Below are positions 46,950 to 55,325 of a DNA stretch of 64,000 nucleotides, piece after piece (positions within the stretch are counted from its first letter, which is position 1; every line of letters starts with the position of its first letter). Both the position numbers and the translations under genes were made by a program. The stretch comes from Streptomyces sp. NBC_01237 (GTDB lineage Bacteria; Actinomycetota; Actinomycetes; Streptomycetales; Streptomycetaceae), in assembly GCF_035917275.1 (NCBI RefSeq), contig NZ_CP108508.1, positions 2,232,001 through 2,296,000 of the forward strand. Reading direction: 5' to 3'. The notes under the pieces are model-generated. The model saw only the letters and a program-made list of their open reading frames with translations. It searched no databases and was not told where the DNA came from.

Positions 46950-47582
46950 TCAGAGCTCGGGGCCGTCCCCGGGCTCCTCCTGGTAGGAGTAGCGCTGTTC
47001 GCTCCAGGGGTCGCCGATGTTGTGGTAGCCGCGCTCCTCCCAGAATCCGCGCCGGTCGGCCGTCATGTACTCGACGCCCCGGACCCACTTCGGCCCCTTC
47101 CAGGCGTACAGGTGCGGAACGACCAGGCGCAGCGGGAAGCCGTGCTCGGCGGTGAGGAGTTCGCCGTCCTTGTGGGTGGCGAAGAGCGTACGGTCCGAGG
47201 CGAAGTCGGAGAGCCGCATGTTCGAGGAGAAGCCGTACTCCGCCCAGACCATCACATGGGTGACATCGGACGCGGGCGGCGCGAGTTCGAGGACGTTCCT
47301 GGCGAGCACTCCGCCCCATTCGGCGCCGAGCATGCTGAATTTCGTCACGCAGTGCAGATCGGAGACGACCGAGGAGAACGGCAGGGCGGAGAAGTCCTGG
47401 TGGTTCCAGCAGTGCTTGTCACCGTCCGCGGTGGCCCCGAAGACCCGGAACTCCCAGCGGTCGGGCTTGAATTTCGGAACGGGCCCGTAGTGGGTAACCG
47501 GCCAACCGCGCTGCAGTCGCTGTCCCGGCGGAAGCTCGGACTGCTCTGATTCGCGGTATTCCCGGCTTTCCGGCTGACCCAT
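46950..47582 (-). CDS. Sulfite-oxidase-like molybdopterin oxidoreductase
   Basis: A 210-aa protein with only the molybdopterin domain of the sulfite oxidase fold. The molybdenum-ligand Cys78 is in SDLHCVTKFSMLGAEWGGV. Other family parts are VTHYGPVPKFKPDRWEFRVFG, VMVWAEYGFSSNMRLSDF, LTAEHGFPLRLVVPHLYAWKGPKWVRGVEYM and RGYHNIGDPWSEQRYSYQEEPG. There is no signal peptide, dimerisation domain or heme domain. It is like the cytoplasmic YuiH-type group, substrate unknown. It is divergent from bfr. Confidence 0.88.
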   Translation of the reverse strand: MGQPESREYRESEQSELPPGQRLQRGWPVTHYGPVPKFKPDRWEFRVFGATADGDKHCWNHQDFSALPFSSVVSDLHCVTKFSMLGAEWGGVLARNVLELAPPASDVTHVMVWAEYGFSSNMRLSDFASDRTLFATHKDGELLTAEHGFPLRLVVPHLYAWKGPKWVRGVEYMTADRRGFWEERGYHNIGDPWSEQRYSYQEEPGDGPEL

Positions 47583-47736
47583 GGCTCCATGGTGACAGAC
47601 GGCCGAGGGTGGTCATGACCAGGGCGAAGGTGATTCGGGCAACTCGTACTAAGCATGTACTTACTGGACGGCCGGGAAGTGCGATGCGAGGATGCGCGCA
47701 ACTTGCCCCGTTCACCGGTTGGAAGGAGCCTCTGCC

Positions 47737-48216
47737 ATGCAGGGCGACCCCGAGGTCCTCGAGTTCCTGAACGAACAGCTGACCGCCGAATTGACCGCCA
47801 TCAACCAGTACTTCCTGCATGCAAAGATGCAGGACAACTTCGGCTGGACCAAGCTCGCCAAGTACACCCGGGCCGAGTCCTTCGACGAGATGAAGCACGC
47901 CGAGATCCTGACCGACCGGATCCTGTTCCTCGACGGACTGCCCAACTACCAGCGGCTCTTCCATGTCCGGGTGGGGCAGACGGTCACCGAGATGTTCCAG
48001 GCCGACCGCCAGGTCGAGGTGGAGGCGATCGACCGGCTCAAGCGGGGCATCGAGGTGATGCGCGGCAAGGGCGACATCACGTCCGCAAACATCTTCGAGT
48101 CCATCCTGGAGGACGAAGAGCATCACATCGACTACCTCGACACCCAGCTGGAACTGGTCGAGAAGCTCGGCGAGCCGCTCTACATCGCCCAGCTCATCGA
48201 GCAGCCGGAGAGCTGA
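47737..48216 (+). CDS. bfr: Bacterioferritin
   Basis: Iron-storage protein (159 aa) forming a 24-mer with heme. The ferroxidase ligands are in the canonical places: Glu18, Glu51, His54 (ESFDEMKHAE), then the EAIDRLKRGIEV and ILEDEEHHIDYL helices. The heme ligand Met52 is present. The ATG has GGAAGGAG. It is convergent with the ferredoxin gene that serves it. No iron box was seen directly before bfr. Confidence 0.96.
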   Translation: MQGDPEVLEFLNEQLTAELTAINQYFLHAKMQDNFGWTKLAKYTRAESFDEMKHAEILTDRILFLDGLPNYQRLFHVRVGQTVTEMFQADRQVEVEAIDRLKRGIEVMRGKGDITSANIFESILEDEEHHIDYLDTQLELVEKLGEPLYIAQLIEQPES

Positions 48217-48276
48217 CCTGCGGGAACGGTTCTCCCGTACGTCCGCATGAGGTACGGAGCGGCCGGAACAGCCGGG

Positions 48277-48546
48277 TCAGGCGGCGTCGGACAGCCGGAT
48301 GTCCGGCAGCGCGGTCATGGCCACCGGCGCGGCGACCGAGCCGGTGGCCGGTTCCTGACGCTGATCGAGCAGCTCACGGCGCGGGCACTCGCCACGCCCG
48401 AGGAGTGCCTGGATCCTGCGGACGCAGCCGCCGCAGTCCGTACCGGCCTTGCAGGCGGAGGCTATCTGGCGGGGCGTGCACGCTCCGGCGTCCGCATGCT
48501 GCTTGACCTGCTGTTCCGTAACGCCGAAACACGAGCAGACGTACAT
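48277..48546 (-). CDS. bfd: Bacterioferritin-associated ferredoxin (Bfd-like, [2Fe-2S])
   Basis: An 89-aa protein with the Bfd four-cysteine pattern: CSC in MYVCSCFGVTEQQVKQHADAGA and CxxC in IASACKAGTDCGGCVRRIQALL. It reduces iron in bacterioferritin to release it. A C-terminal extension of about 35 residues (ATGSVAAPVAMTAL) is not part of the fold. ATG 48546 is chosen because GGAGGTGA precedes it; a GTG nine bases earlier lies in that site. An iron box lies 48 nt upstream, so it should be made under iron starvation. Confidence 0.92.
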   Translation of the reverse strand: MYVCSCFGVTEQQVKQHADAGACTPRQIASACKAGTDCGGCVRRIQALLGRGECPRRELLDQRQEPATGSVAAPVAMTALPDIRLSDAA

Positions 48547-48593
48547 GCGGTTCACCTCCCGACGGGATCGGTCGCTGGCGCCGTCCCGATCTA

Positions 48594-48612
48594 TTCGGTG
48601 AGGCTAACCTAA
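48594..48612 (-). promoter_or_regulatory. Iron box (DmdR1/IdeR type) before bfd
   Basis: The 19-mer TTCGGTGAGGCTAACCTAA matches the consensus TTAGGTTAGGCTAACCTAA at 17 of 19 positions. It lies 48 nt upstream of the bfd start, a normal place for a DtxR-family repressor site. Confidence 0.8.
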
Positions 48613-48653
48613 CCTTACCCGTCCCTCAAGGCGGGTAAAAGCCCCGGAACGCA

Positions 48654-48690
48654 CTGTGGGGCACGGATCACATCGATCCGTGCCCCACAG
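48654..48690 (-). terminator. DAHP synthase terminator: perfect 16-bp hairpin
   Basis: Arms 48654-48669 and 48675-48690 are fully complementary around ACATC, starting 21 bases beyond the stop of the minus-strand DAHP synthase gene. Confidence 0.8.
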
Positions 48691-48710
48691 AGGCGACTGC
48701 CCGGTGGTCC

Positions 48711-50063
48711 TTACTGGTCGCGGTACATCTCGGCGACGAGGAAGGCCAGGTCGAGGGACTGGCTGCGGTTCAGACGCGGGTCGCAGGCCGTCTCGTACCG
48801 CTGGTGCAGGTCGTCCACGAAGATCTCGTGGCCGCCGCCGACGCACTCGGTGACATCGTCACCGGTCAGCTCGACGTGGATGCCGCCCGGGTGCGTACCG
48901 AGGCCCTTGTGCACCTCGAAGAAGCCCTTGACCTCGTCCAGGACGTCGTCGAAGCGTCGCGTCTTGTGGCCGGAGGCCGCCTCGAAGGTGTTGCCGTGCA
49001 TCGGGTCGGTCACCCACACCACGGTGGCGCCGGAGGCGGTGACCTTCTCGACCAGATCGGGGAGCTTGTCGCGGACCTTGTCGGCGCCCATGCGGACGAT
49101 GAAGGTCAGCCGGCCGGGCTCGCGCTCGGGGTCCAGCCGCTCGATGTAGCCGAGCGCCTCGTCGACGGTGGTCGTCGGGCCGAGCTTCACACCGATGGGG
49201 TTGCGGATCTTCGAGGCGAACTCGATGTGCGCGCCGTCCATCTGGCGGGTGCGCTCACCGACCCAGATCATGTGGCCGGAGGTGTCGTACAGCTCCCCGG
49301 TACGCGAGTCGGTGCGGGTCAGCGCCGACTCGTAGTCCAGCAGCAGCCCCTCGTGCGAGGAGTAGAACTCGACCGCCTTGAACTCGGCCGGGTCCGTGCC
49401 GCACGCCTTCATGAAGTTCAGCGCGTTGTCGATCTCCCGGGCCAGGGCCTCGTAGCGCTGGCCGGAGGGCGAGGACTTCACGAAGTCCTGGTTCCAGGCG
49501 TGCACCTGGCGCAGGTCCGCGTAGCCGCCCGTGGTGAAGGCGCGCACCAGGTTCAGCGTGGAAGCGGATGCATGGTACATCTGCTTCAGCCGGTCCGGGT
49601 TCGGGATCCGGGCTTCCTCGGTGAAGGCGAAGCCGTTGACGGAGTCGCCGCGGTAGGTCGGCAGCGTCACACCGTCGCGGGTCTCGGTCGGCTTGGAGCG
49701 CGGCTTGGAGTACTGGCCGGCGATCCGGCCCACCTTCACCACGGGCACGGAGGCCGCGTACGTGAGGACGGCGCTCATCTGGAGCAGCGTCTTCAGCTTG
49801 GCCCGGATGTGGTCGGCGGACACGGCGTCGAAGGCCTCGGCACAGTCGCCGCCCTGCAGCAGGAACGCCTCGCCCTTGGCGACGGCTCCCAGTCGGGCGC
49901 GCAGCTGGTCGCACTCGCCCGCGAAGACGAGTGGCGGATACGACGCGAGGTCCGCGAGTGCATCGCGCAGGGCCTCGGAGTCGGGATACTCGGGCTGCTG
50001 CGCCGCGGGAAGGTCTCGCCAGGTGTGGCCACCGGCGACGGAGGTATTGGCGTTCACGGTCAC
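48711..50063 (-). CDS. aroH: Class II 3-deoxy-7-phosphoheptulonate synthase
   Basis: First enzyme of the shikimate pathway (450 aa), plant/actinobacterial class II type. Motifs: PPLVFAGECDQLRARLGAVAKGEAFLLQGGDCAEAF, VVKVGRIAGQYSKPRS, YRGDSVNGFAF, EFYSSHEGLLLDYESALTRTD, HMIWVGERTRQMDGAH, NPIGVKLGPTTTVDEAL, RMGADKVRDKLP, VTDPMHGNT and GIHVELTGDDVTECVGG. The GTG at 50063 follows a TAATGT box by 7 nt; a GTG two codons later is possible. It is divergent from the Trp-attenuated anthranilate synthase gene, so both arms of aromatic synthesis share one promoter region. In M. tuberculosis this gene is called aroG. Confidence 0.95.
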   Translation of the reverse strand: MTVNANTSVAGGHTWRDLPAAQQPEYPDSEALRDALADLASYPPLVFAGECDQLRARLGAVAKGEAFLLQGGDCAEAFDAVSADHIRAKLKTLLQMSAVLTYAASVPVVKVGRIAGQYSKPRSKPTETRDGVTLPTYRGDSVNGFAFTEEARIPNPDRLKQMYHASASTLNLVRAFTTGGYADLRQVHAWNQDFVKSSPSGQRYEALAREIDNALNFMKACGTDPAEFKAVEFYSSHEGLLLDYESALTRTDSRTGELYDTSGHMIWVGERTRQMDGAHIEFASKIRNPIGVKLGPTTTVDEALGYIERLDPEREPGRLTFIVRMGADKVRDKLPDLVEKVTASGATVVWVTDPMHGNTFEAASGHKTRRFDDVLDEVKGFFEVHKGLGTHPGGIHVELTGDDVTECVGGGHEIFVDDLHQRYETACDPRLNRSQSLDLAFLVAEMYRDQ

Positions 50064-50070
50064 GCGGACA

Positions 50071-50076
50071 ACATTA
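50071..50076 (-). promoter_or_regulatory. -10 box for probable leaderless DAHP synthase mRNA
   Basis: TAATGT on the minus strand ends 7 nt before the GTG start, with no Shine-Dalgarno. A CTCAA-TAG-TTGAG inverted repeat lies at 50106-50118 between the two divergent genes. Confidence 0.4.
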
Positions 50077-50147
50077 CGGGGTCGCGGAGGGTGCCCATTC
50101 GCCCGCTCAATAGTTGAGACACACGCTCCGGGGCCGCCGACGTCCGC

Positions 50148-50153
50148 TAGGGT
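50148..50153 (+). promoter_or_regulatory. -10 box of the trp leader transcript
   Basis: TAGGGT lies 7 nt before the ATG of the leader peptide, suggesting the attenuated transcript starts at or near that ATG. A close GGAG makes this less certain. Confidence 0.4.
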
Positions 50154-50160
50154 TCGGAGC

Positions 50161-50229
50161 ATGTTCGCGCAGCAGACCCGGATCTCGATTCAGAACTGGT
50201 GGTGGACCGCTCATCCGGCGGCCCGCTGA
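50161..50229 (+). CDS. trpL: trp leader peptide (three tandem Trp codons)
   Basis: A 22-codon frame with three consecutive Trp codons in ISIQNWWWTAHPAAR, ending at TGA 50227-50229. It is followed 23 nt later by a strong terminator hairpin (50253-50276). Ribosome stalling at the Trp codons under Trp shortage should disrupt the terminator and allow transcription into the anthranilate synthase gene. An attenuator of this kind before a fused trpEG has been described in Streptomyces venezuelae. Confidence 0.92.
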   Translation: MFAQQTRISIQNWWWTAHPAAR

Positions 50230-50252
50230 CTCGACGCGCGTACAGACTTCGC

Positions 50253-50276
50253 GAAGGCCGCCCGAGGGCGGCCTTC
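50253..50276 (+). terminator. trp attenuator hairpin
   Basis: Perfect 11-bp arms GAAGGCCGCCC and GGGCGGCCTTC around GA, followed by TCTGTG, between the leader peptide and the anthranilate synthase gene. Confidence 0.85.
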
Positions 50277-50325
50277 TCTGTGTCCCGGGGCCGTTCCTCC
50301 CTCCTCCATCCGGAAGGAACACCCC

Positions 50326-52212
50326 ATGTCCGACCGCGTCACCGAACTCGTCCGACGGCTGCTCCAGGACGACTGCCCGCCGTTCGCACTGCTGCGCCGG
50401 CGCACCCCCGGCCATGACCACGATCTCGTCGAGCTGCTGATCGGCGAGGTGCGGGAGGCGGACCGGCTGGCCGATCTGCCGGTCGGCGGGTCCCCCTCGC
50501 TGGCCCTGGTGCCGTTCCGGCAGATCGCCGAGCGCGGCTTCGACGTCCGCGACGACGGGACCCCGCTGTCCGTGCTGGTCGCGGACGAGACGTACGAGCT
50601 GCCGCTGGACGAGGTCCTGTCGCGGCTGCCCGCCCATGAGGTGCGGGTCGACAACGGCGCCTTCGACGTCCCGGACGAGGAGTACGCGGGGATCGTCCGG
50701 CGGGTCATCGAGGACGAGATCGGGCAGGGCGAGGGCGCGAACTTCGTGATCCGGCGGACCTTCCGCGGCGAGATCCCCGGATTCGGGCGGGCGGACGCGC
50801 TGGCGCTGTTCCGGCGGCTGCTGGCCGGGGAGCGGGGCGCGTACTGGACGTTCGTCGTGCACACCGGGGACAGGACACTGGTCGGTGCCAGCCCCGAGGT
50901 GCATGTGCGGATGTCCGGCGGGACGGTCGTGATGAACCCGATCAGCGGCACCTACCGCTACCCGGCCGAAGGCCCCACCGCCGAGAGCCTGCTGGCCTTC
51001 CTCGGGGACCGCAAGGAGACCGAGGAGCTCTCCATGGTGGTCGACGAGGAACTGAAGATGATGTGCACCGTCGGCGACATGGGCGGCGTGGTCATCGGCC
51101 CCCGGCTCAAGGAGATGGCCCACCTCGCGCACACCGAGTACGAGCTGCGCGGCAAGTCCTCCCTCGATGTGCGCGAGGTGCTGCGGGAGACCATGTTCGC
51201 GGCGACCGTCACCGGTTCCCCGGTGCAGAACGCCTGCCGGGTCATCGAGCGGTACGAGCCCGGCGGCCGCGGCTACTACGCGGGCGCGCTGGCCCTGCTG
51301 CGGCGGGATGCGAACGGGTCGCAGACCCTGGACTCGCCGATCCTGATCAGGACCGCCGACATCTCGGCCGACGGGCAGCTGAAGGTGCCGGTCGGCGCGA
51401 CGCTCGTACGCCACTCGGATCCGGCGAGCGAGGTCGCCGAGACCCATGCGAAGGCGGCCGGGGTGCTGACGGCGCTGGGTGTGCGGCCGGGGCGGCCGGA
51501 CGCGGAGGCGGCCCGTCCGCAGCTGGCTTCCGATCCGCGGGTGCAGGCGGCGCTGGACGACCGGCGCGGTGGGCTCGCACCGTTCTGGCTGCGGATGCAG
51601 GAGCGTACGCGGGAGCTGAGCGGCCATGCGCTGGTGGTGGACGGCGAGGACACGTTCACCGCGATGCTGGCCCATCTGCTGCGCGCCTCGGGACTGGAGG
51701 TATCGGTGCGCCGCTACGACGAGCCGGGGCTGCGGGAGGTCGTACGGGCGCACCGCGGCCCCGTCGTGCTGGGTCCCGGCCCCGGCAATCCTGGCGACCT
51801 CACGGACCCGAAGATGCGGCTGCTGCGCGAGTTCGCGGCCGAGCTGGTGCGCGACCACCGGCACGGGCTGCTGGGGGTCTGTCTGGGACATGAGCTGATC
51901 GCGGCCGAGCTGGGGATGGAGGTCGTGCGCAAGACCGTGCCGTACCAGGGGGCGCAGACCCGGATCGAGCTGTTCGGCCGGCCGGAGACGGTCGGCTTCT
52001 ACAACAGCTTCACCGCGCGCTGCGACGGGGCGAGCGCCGCCGAACTGGCCGCGCACGGCATCGAGGTGAGCCGGGACGAGGCCACCGGTGAGCTGCACGC
52101 GCTGCGCGGTGAGGGTTTCGCGTCGGTGCAGTTCCACCCGGAGTCGGTACTGACGATCCGGGGGGCCGCGATCGTGACCGAACTGCTGGCGGGGCTGCCG
52201 GTCCTCAGCTGA
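50326..52212 (+). CDS. trpEG: Fused anthranilate synthase (TrpE-TrpG)
   Basis: A single chain (628 aa) converting chorismate and glutamine to anthranilate. The TrpE part (about 1-420) holds GQGEGANFVIRRTFRGEIP, TFVVHTGDRTLVGASPEVHVRM, MNPISGTYRYP, ELSMVVDEELKMMCTVGDMGG, GSPVQNACRVIERYE and GGRGYYAGALALL. The TrpG part (about 430-628) holds VVLGPGPGNPGDL, the nucleophile Cys519 in GVCLGHE and VQFHPESVLT. The residue after GVCLGH is Glu rather than the usual Gln. The fusion and the TrpE subtype resemble PhzE-like enzymes, but the Trp attenuator shows a role in Trp supply. Confidence 0.94.
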   Translation: MSDRVTELVRRLLQDDCPPFALLRRRTPGHDHDLVELLIGEVREADRLADLPVGGSPSLALVPFRQIAERGFDVRDDGTPLSVLVADETYELPLDEVLSRLPAHEVRVDNGAFDVPDEEYAGIVRRVIEDEIGQGEGANFVIRRTFRGEIPGFGRADALALFRRLLAGERGAYWTFVVHTGDRTLVGASPEVHVRMSGGTVVMNPISGTYRYPAEGPTAESLLAFLGDRKETEELSMVVDEELKMMCTVGDMGGVVIGPRLKEMAHLAHTEYELRGKSSLDVREVLRETMFAATVTGSPVQNACRVIERYEPGGRGYYAGALALLRRDANGSQTLDSPILIRTADISADGQLKVPVGATLVRHSDPASEVAETHAKAAGVLTALGVRPGRPDAEAARPQLASDPRVQAALDDRRGGLAPFWLRMQERTRELSGHALVVDGEDTFTAMLAHLLRASGLEVSVRRYDEPGLREVVRAHRGPVVLGPGPGNPGDLTDPKMRLLREFAAELVRDHRHGLLGVCLGHELIAAELGMEVVRKTVPYQGAQTRIELFGRPETVGFYNSFTARCDGASAAELAAHGIEVSRDEATGELHALRGEGFASVQFHPESVLTIRGAAIVTELLAGLPVLS

Positions 52213-52261
52213 GGACCGGACGGCCCGCACGGCCCCCCGAGGAGCCGGCGGTCCGGGACCG

Positions 52262-53266
52262 TCAGCTCTTCGGGGGCGCCGGGACCAGGACGTTGTCGCT
52301 GGTGCGGCGGGCCAGGTAGTCGGCGACGTTCTGCACGGTGGCGTCGACGATCTGGCCCACGGCGTCCTCGGTGTAGTACGCCTGGTGCGAGGTCACGATG
52401 ACGTTCGGGAAGGTGACCAGCCGGGCCAGGGTGTCGTCGTCGACGCCCTCCAGGGACTTGTCCAGGAAGAAGAGCCCGGCCTCCGCCTCGTACACGTCCA
52501 GTCCGACGCCCAGGAAGCGGCCCGCGCGCAGCTCGCTGACCAGGGCGGTGGTGTCGATAAGGCCGCCCCGGCTGGAGTTGACCAGGATCGCGTCGTCCTT
52601 CATCGCGGTCAGGGCGGCCTTGTCGATGAGGTGGTGGGTGGAGGGGAGCAGCGGTACGTGGAGGCTGATCAGGTCGGCCTCGGCGAACAGCTGCTCCTTC
52701 TCGACGTACCGCATGCCCAGTTCGGTGCAGGCCGGGTTCTCGGCGACGTCCCAGCCCAGCAGCTTCATGCCGAAGCCGTGGGCGATGCGGGTGAACGCCT
52801 CACCGATCTTGCCGGTGCCGACCACGCCGACGGTGCGCCCGCGCATGTCCCGTCCGAGGAGGCCGTCGAGGCGGAAGTCGAAGTCCCGGGTGCGGCTCGC
52901 GGCGCGGATGATGCGCCGGTTGACCGCCATGGCGAGGGTCCAGGCGAATTCGGCCACGGAGTACGGGGAGTAGTACGAGACCCGGGCGACGCGCAGGGCG
53001 AGGCGCTCGGCGACGTCCAGGTCGATGTTGTTGAAGCCGGTGGAGCGCTGGGCGATCATCTGGGTGCCGCCCGCGGCGAGGGTCTGGAGGACCTTGCTGC
53101 CGAGGTCGGCGTTGACGCTGGTGGAGATGACCTCGTAGCCCGCCGCGATGGGGGCGGTGTCCCGGTTCAGGAAGACGTCCAGGCAACGGACCTCGTGCTG
53201 TCCGGCGAAGGCCTTCTCGATCAGGGGCTTCTCGTCGGACTGCACGCCGAATGCCAGGATTTCCAC
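52262..53266 (-). CDS. D-2-hydroxyacid dehydrogenase (D-lactate dehydrogenase type)
   Basis: NAD-dependent enzyme (334 aa) of the LdhA group. NAD fold: VGVVGTGKIGEAFTRIAHGFGMKLLGWD. Catalytic segments: NSSRGGLIDTTAL (Arg), GLDVYEAEAGLFFLDKS (Glu) and VIVTSHQAYYTEDA (His). The N-terminus starts VEILAFGVQSDEKPLIEKAF. The GTG at 53266 has GGGAG. Pyruvate/D-lactate is the probable substrate pair, which would fit redox balancing under low oxygen. It is convergent with trpEG. Confidence 0.9.
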   Translation of the reverse strand: MEILAFGVQSDEKPLIEKAFAGQHEVRCLDVFLNRDTAPIAAGYEVISTSVNADLGSKVLQTLAAGGTQMIAQRSTGFNNIDLDVAERLALRVARVSYYSPYSVAEFAWTLAMAVNRRIIRAASRTRDFDFRLDGLLGRDMRGRTVGVVGTGKIGEAFTRIAHGFGMKLLGWDVAENPACTELGMRYVEKEQLFAEADLISLHVPLLPSTHHLIDKAALTAMKDDAILVNSSRGGLIDTTALVSELRAGRFLGVGLDVYEAEAGLFFLDKSLEGVDDDTLARLVTFPNVIVTSHQAYYTEDAVGQIVDATVQNVADYLARRTSDNVLVPAPPKS

Positions 53267-53378
53267 AGTTGCTCCCGCTCTGTACGCGTTCCAGGGTGAT
53301 GGGCCGGATATCGCGAATATACGGCCCCTCACCCCGCCCTGCCGCCCGCCCCCCGCGGGAGCCGGTCCGGCCGCCGGG

Positions 53379-54071
53379 TCACACGTCGTCGAGGCCGCGC
53401 TCGATGGCGTACCGCACGAGCTCCACCCGGTTGTGCAGCTGGAGCTTGCCGAGGGTGTTCTGGACGTGGTTCTGCACGGTGCGGTGCGAGATGACCAGCC
53501 GCTCGGCGATCTGCTTGTACGAGAGTCCCTTGGCCACCAGCCGCAGCACCTCGGTCTCGCGCTCGGTGAGCTGCGGCGCCTTCGGTTCGTCGGACGCGGC
53601 CGGGGCCGGGTCGGACGCCAGTCTGCGGTACTCGCCGAGCACGAGCCCGGCGAGACCGGGGGTGAAGACCGGGTCGCCGACGGCGGTGGAGCGGACGGCG
53701 TCGGTCAGCTCCTGGGTGCTGGCGGACTTCAGCAGATAGCCGGTGGCGCCGGACTTCACCGCCTCCAGGACATCGGCGTGCTCGCCGCTCGCGGAGAGCA
53801 CCAGGACGCGCAGCCCGGGGTGGGAGCCGACCAGCTCCTTGCAGACCTGGACACCGGGCATCCCGGGCAGATTCAGGTCCAGGACGAGGACGTCGGGGTC
53901 CGCGGCCCTCGCGCGGCGCACGGCCTGCGGGCCGTCCCCGGCGGTCGCCACGACGTCGAATCCGGACTCGGCGAGGTCGCGGGCGACCGCGTCGCGCCAC
54001 ATCGGGTGGTCGTCGACCACCATCACCTTGATGGGCCGCTCGGCTCCACCCGGCTCGTTCTGTGTACTCAT
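53379..54071 (-). CDS. macR: NarL/FixJ family response regulator (MacR-like)
   Basis: A 230-aa two-component regulator. The receiver domain has Asp20/Asp21 (MVVDDHPMWRDAV), phospho-acceptor Asp65 (VLVLDLNLPGMPG), and Lys in GYLLKSAS. The LuxR-type helix-turn-helix is LTERETEVLRLVAKGLSYKQIAERLVISHRTVQNHVQNTLGKLQLHNRVELVRYAI. The ATG overlaps the kinase stop as ATGA. Gene order near trpEG and glkA matches the MacRS system of S. coelicolor, which controls membrane-protein genes, antibiotic production and morphology; the symbol is given on that basis. Confidence 0.88.
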   Translation of the reverse strand: MSTQNEPGGAERPIKVMVVDDHPMWRDAVARDLAESGFDVVATAGDGPQAVRRARAADPDVLVLDLNLPGMPGVQVCKELVGSHPGLRVLVLSASGEHADVLEAVKSGATGYLLKSASTQELTDAVRSTAVGDPVFTPGLAGLVLGEYRRLASDPAPAASDEPKAPQLTERETEVLRLVAKGLSYKQIAERLVISHRTVQNHVQNTLGKLQLHNRVELVRYAIERGLDDV

Positions 54072-55294
54072 CCGGCTGATTCTGCCTTCCCCCGGGAAAC
54101 CTTCGGAACCTTCAACTCGACCTCGGTGCCCTGTCCCGGCACCGAGATCAGCTCTGCCGTGCCGCCCAGATCGCGCAGCCGGCCGCGGATGGACAGGGCG
54201 ACCCCGAGCCGCCCCTCGCCCTCCGCCTGGGCCAGGCGCCCCGCCGGGATACCCGGGCCGTCGTCCCGGACCGTGACGATCACCTCGTCCGGCTCGTCCT
54301 CGACCAGGATCCACGCCTGCGCGTCCTGACCCGCGTGCACCCGGACATTGTCCAGGGCGGCACTGACGGCGGCGGCCAGCTCCCGAGCGGCCTCGGGCGG
54401 CAGCAGCACCGGAGCCCCCGGCTCCGCGAAACTGGTCCGGGAACCCGCGTGCGGGGCGAGCAGCGCGCGCAGGTCGCACACGGCCGCCGGGCCCGACCAC
54501 TCGTCGTCGACCTCGACGGTACGGACGACGGCGCCCTCGGCCGCGTCCTCGGAGACCCGGGACGTGGGCACCAGGCCGCTGGAGACGAGGGTGCGCAGGG
54601 CGATCTCCTGCTCCCCCGCCATCCGGCCGAGCTCGGCCGCCTCGCCGCCGATCGCCGAGCCCCGGCGCTGCACCATCGCGAGGACCTGGAGCACGCTGTC
54701 GTGGATGTCGCGGGCCAGCCGCTCGCGCTCACGGGTGGCGGCCTCGATCTCCAGGGCGCGGGCCAGGGTGCGTTCACTGGCGCGGGCGACCTCGACGACG
54801 TACCCGATGGCGATCGAGGCGACCCAGACCAGCAGGACGTTGTGGAAGGTGTCCCGGCTGGGCTCGCCGCGCTCGATGATGTTGGCGACGGCGACGAAGG
54901 TGGAGGCGAAGGCCGCCCACCGCCAGCCGCCCTTGATCGCGAAGGCCAGCACGGAACCGGCCGTCCAGATCGACGGCAGGGTCGGGCCGTCGATGTGCTG
55001 GGCGTCGAAGTCGGCGAGCGGGGTGAGCAGGATCCCGGCGAGGGCGACGACGAGATCCGCGCCCAGGAAACGCTTCGTGCAGCTCACCGCGCCCGCGACC
55101 TTGGGAAGCGTGAGGAGTGTCCACAGGACCATGACCACCAGGAAGACGACGGCGACCCAGGGCCGTTCGTACTTGTCCCGGCCGAAGACCGCGAGCAGCA
55201 CGGCGTAGATCATCGTCAGTACGCGGTACGCCGTCAGCGCCCGCCACAGCGGCTGCTCGACCGACATCCGTACGACCCGCTCGCGCTTGGCCAT
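54068..55294 (-). CDS. macS: Membrane sensor histidine kinase (MacS-like)
   Basis: A 408-aa sensor kinase. About five membrane helices fill residues 15-165 (LTMIYAVLLAVFG, WVAVVFLVVMVLWTLL, LVVALAGILLTPLA and others). The HisKA_3 dimerisation box is RERERLARDIHDSVLQVLAMVQRRG with the phospho-His. The HATPase part has ELAAAVSAALDNVRVHAG, VRDDGPGIP and GRLGVALSIRGRLRDLGG. There is no large extracellular sensor loop, so it probably senses within the membrane. ATG 55294 follows GGGGGGTGG. Operon with the regulator gene. Confidence 0.92.
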   Translation of the reverse strand: MAKRERVVRMSVEQPLWRALTAYRVLTMIYAVLLAVFGRDKYERPWVAVVFLVVMVLWTLLTLPKVAGAVSCTKRFLGADLVVALAGILLTPLADFDAQHIDGPTLPSIWTAGSVLAFAIKGGWRWAAFASTFVAVANIIERGEPSRDTFHNVLLVWVASIAIGYVVEVARASERTLARALEIEAATRERERLARDIHDSVLQVLAMVQRRGSAIGGEAAELGRMAGEQEIALRTLVSSGLVPTSRVSEDAAEGAVVRTVEVDDEWSGPAAVCDLRALLAPHAGSRTSFAEPGAPVLLPPEAARELAAAVSAALDNVRVHAGQDAQAWILVEDEPDEVIVTVRDDGPGIPAGRLAQAEGEGRLGVALSIRGRLRDLGGTAELISVPGQGTEVELKVPKVSRGKAESAG

Positions 55295-55325
55295 CAACCC
55301 ACCCCCCGGACGGACAACGACGCCA

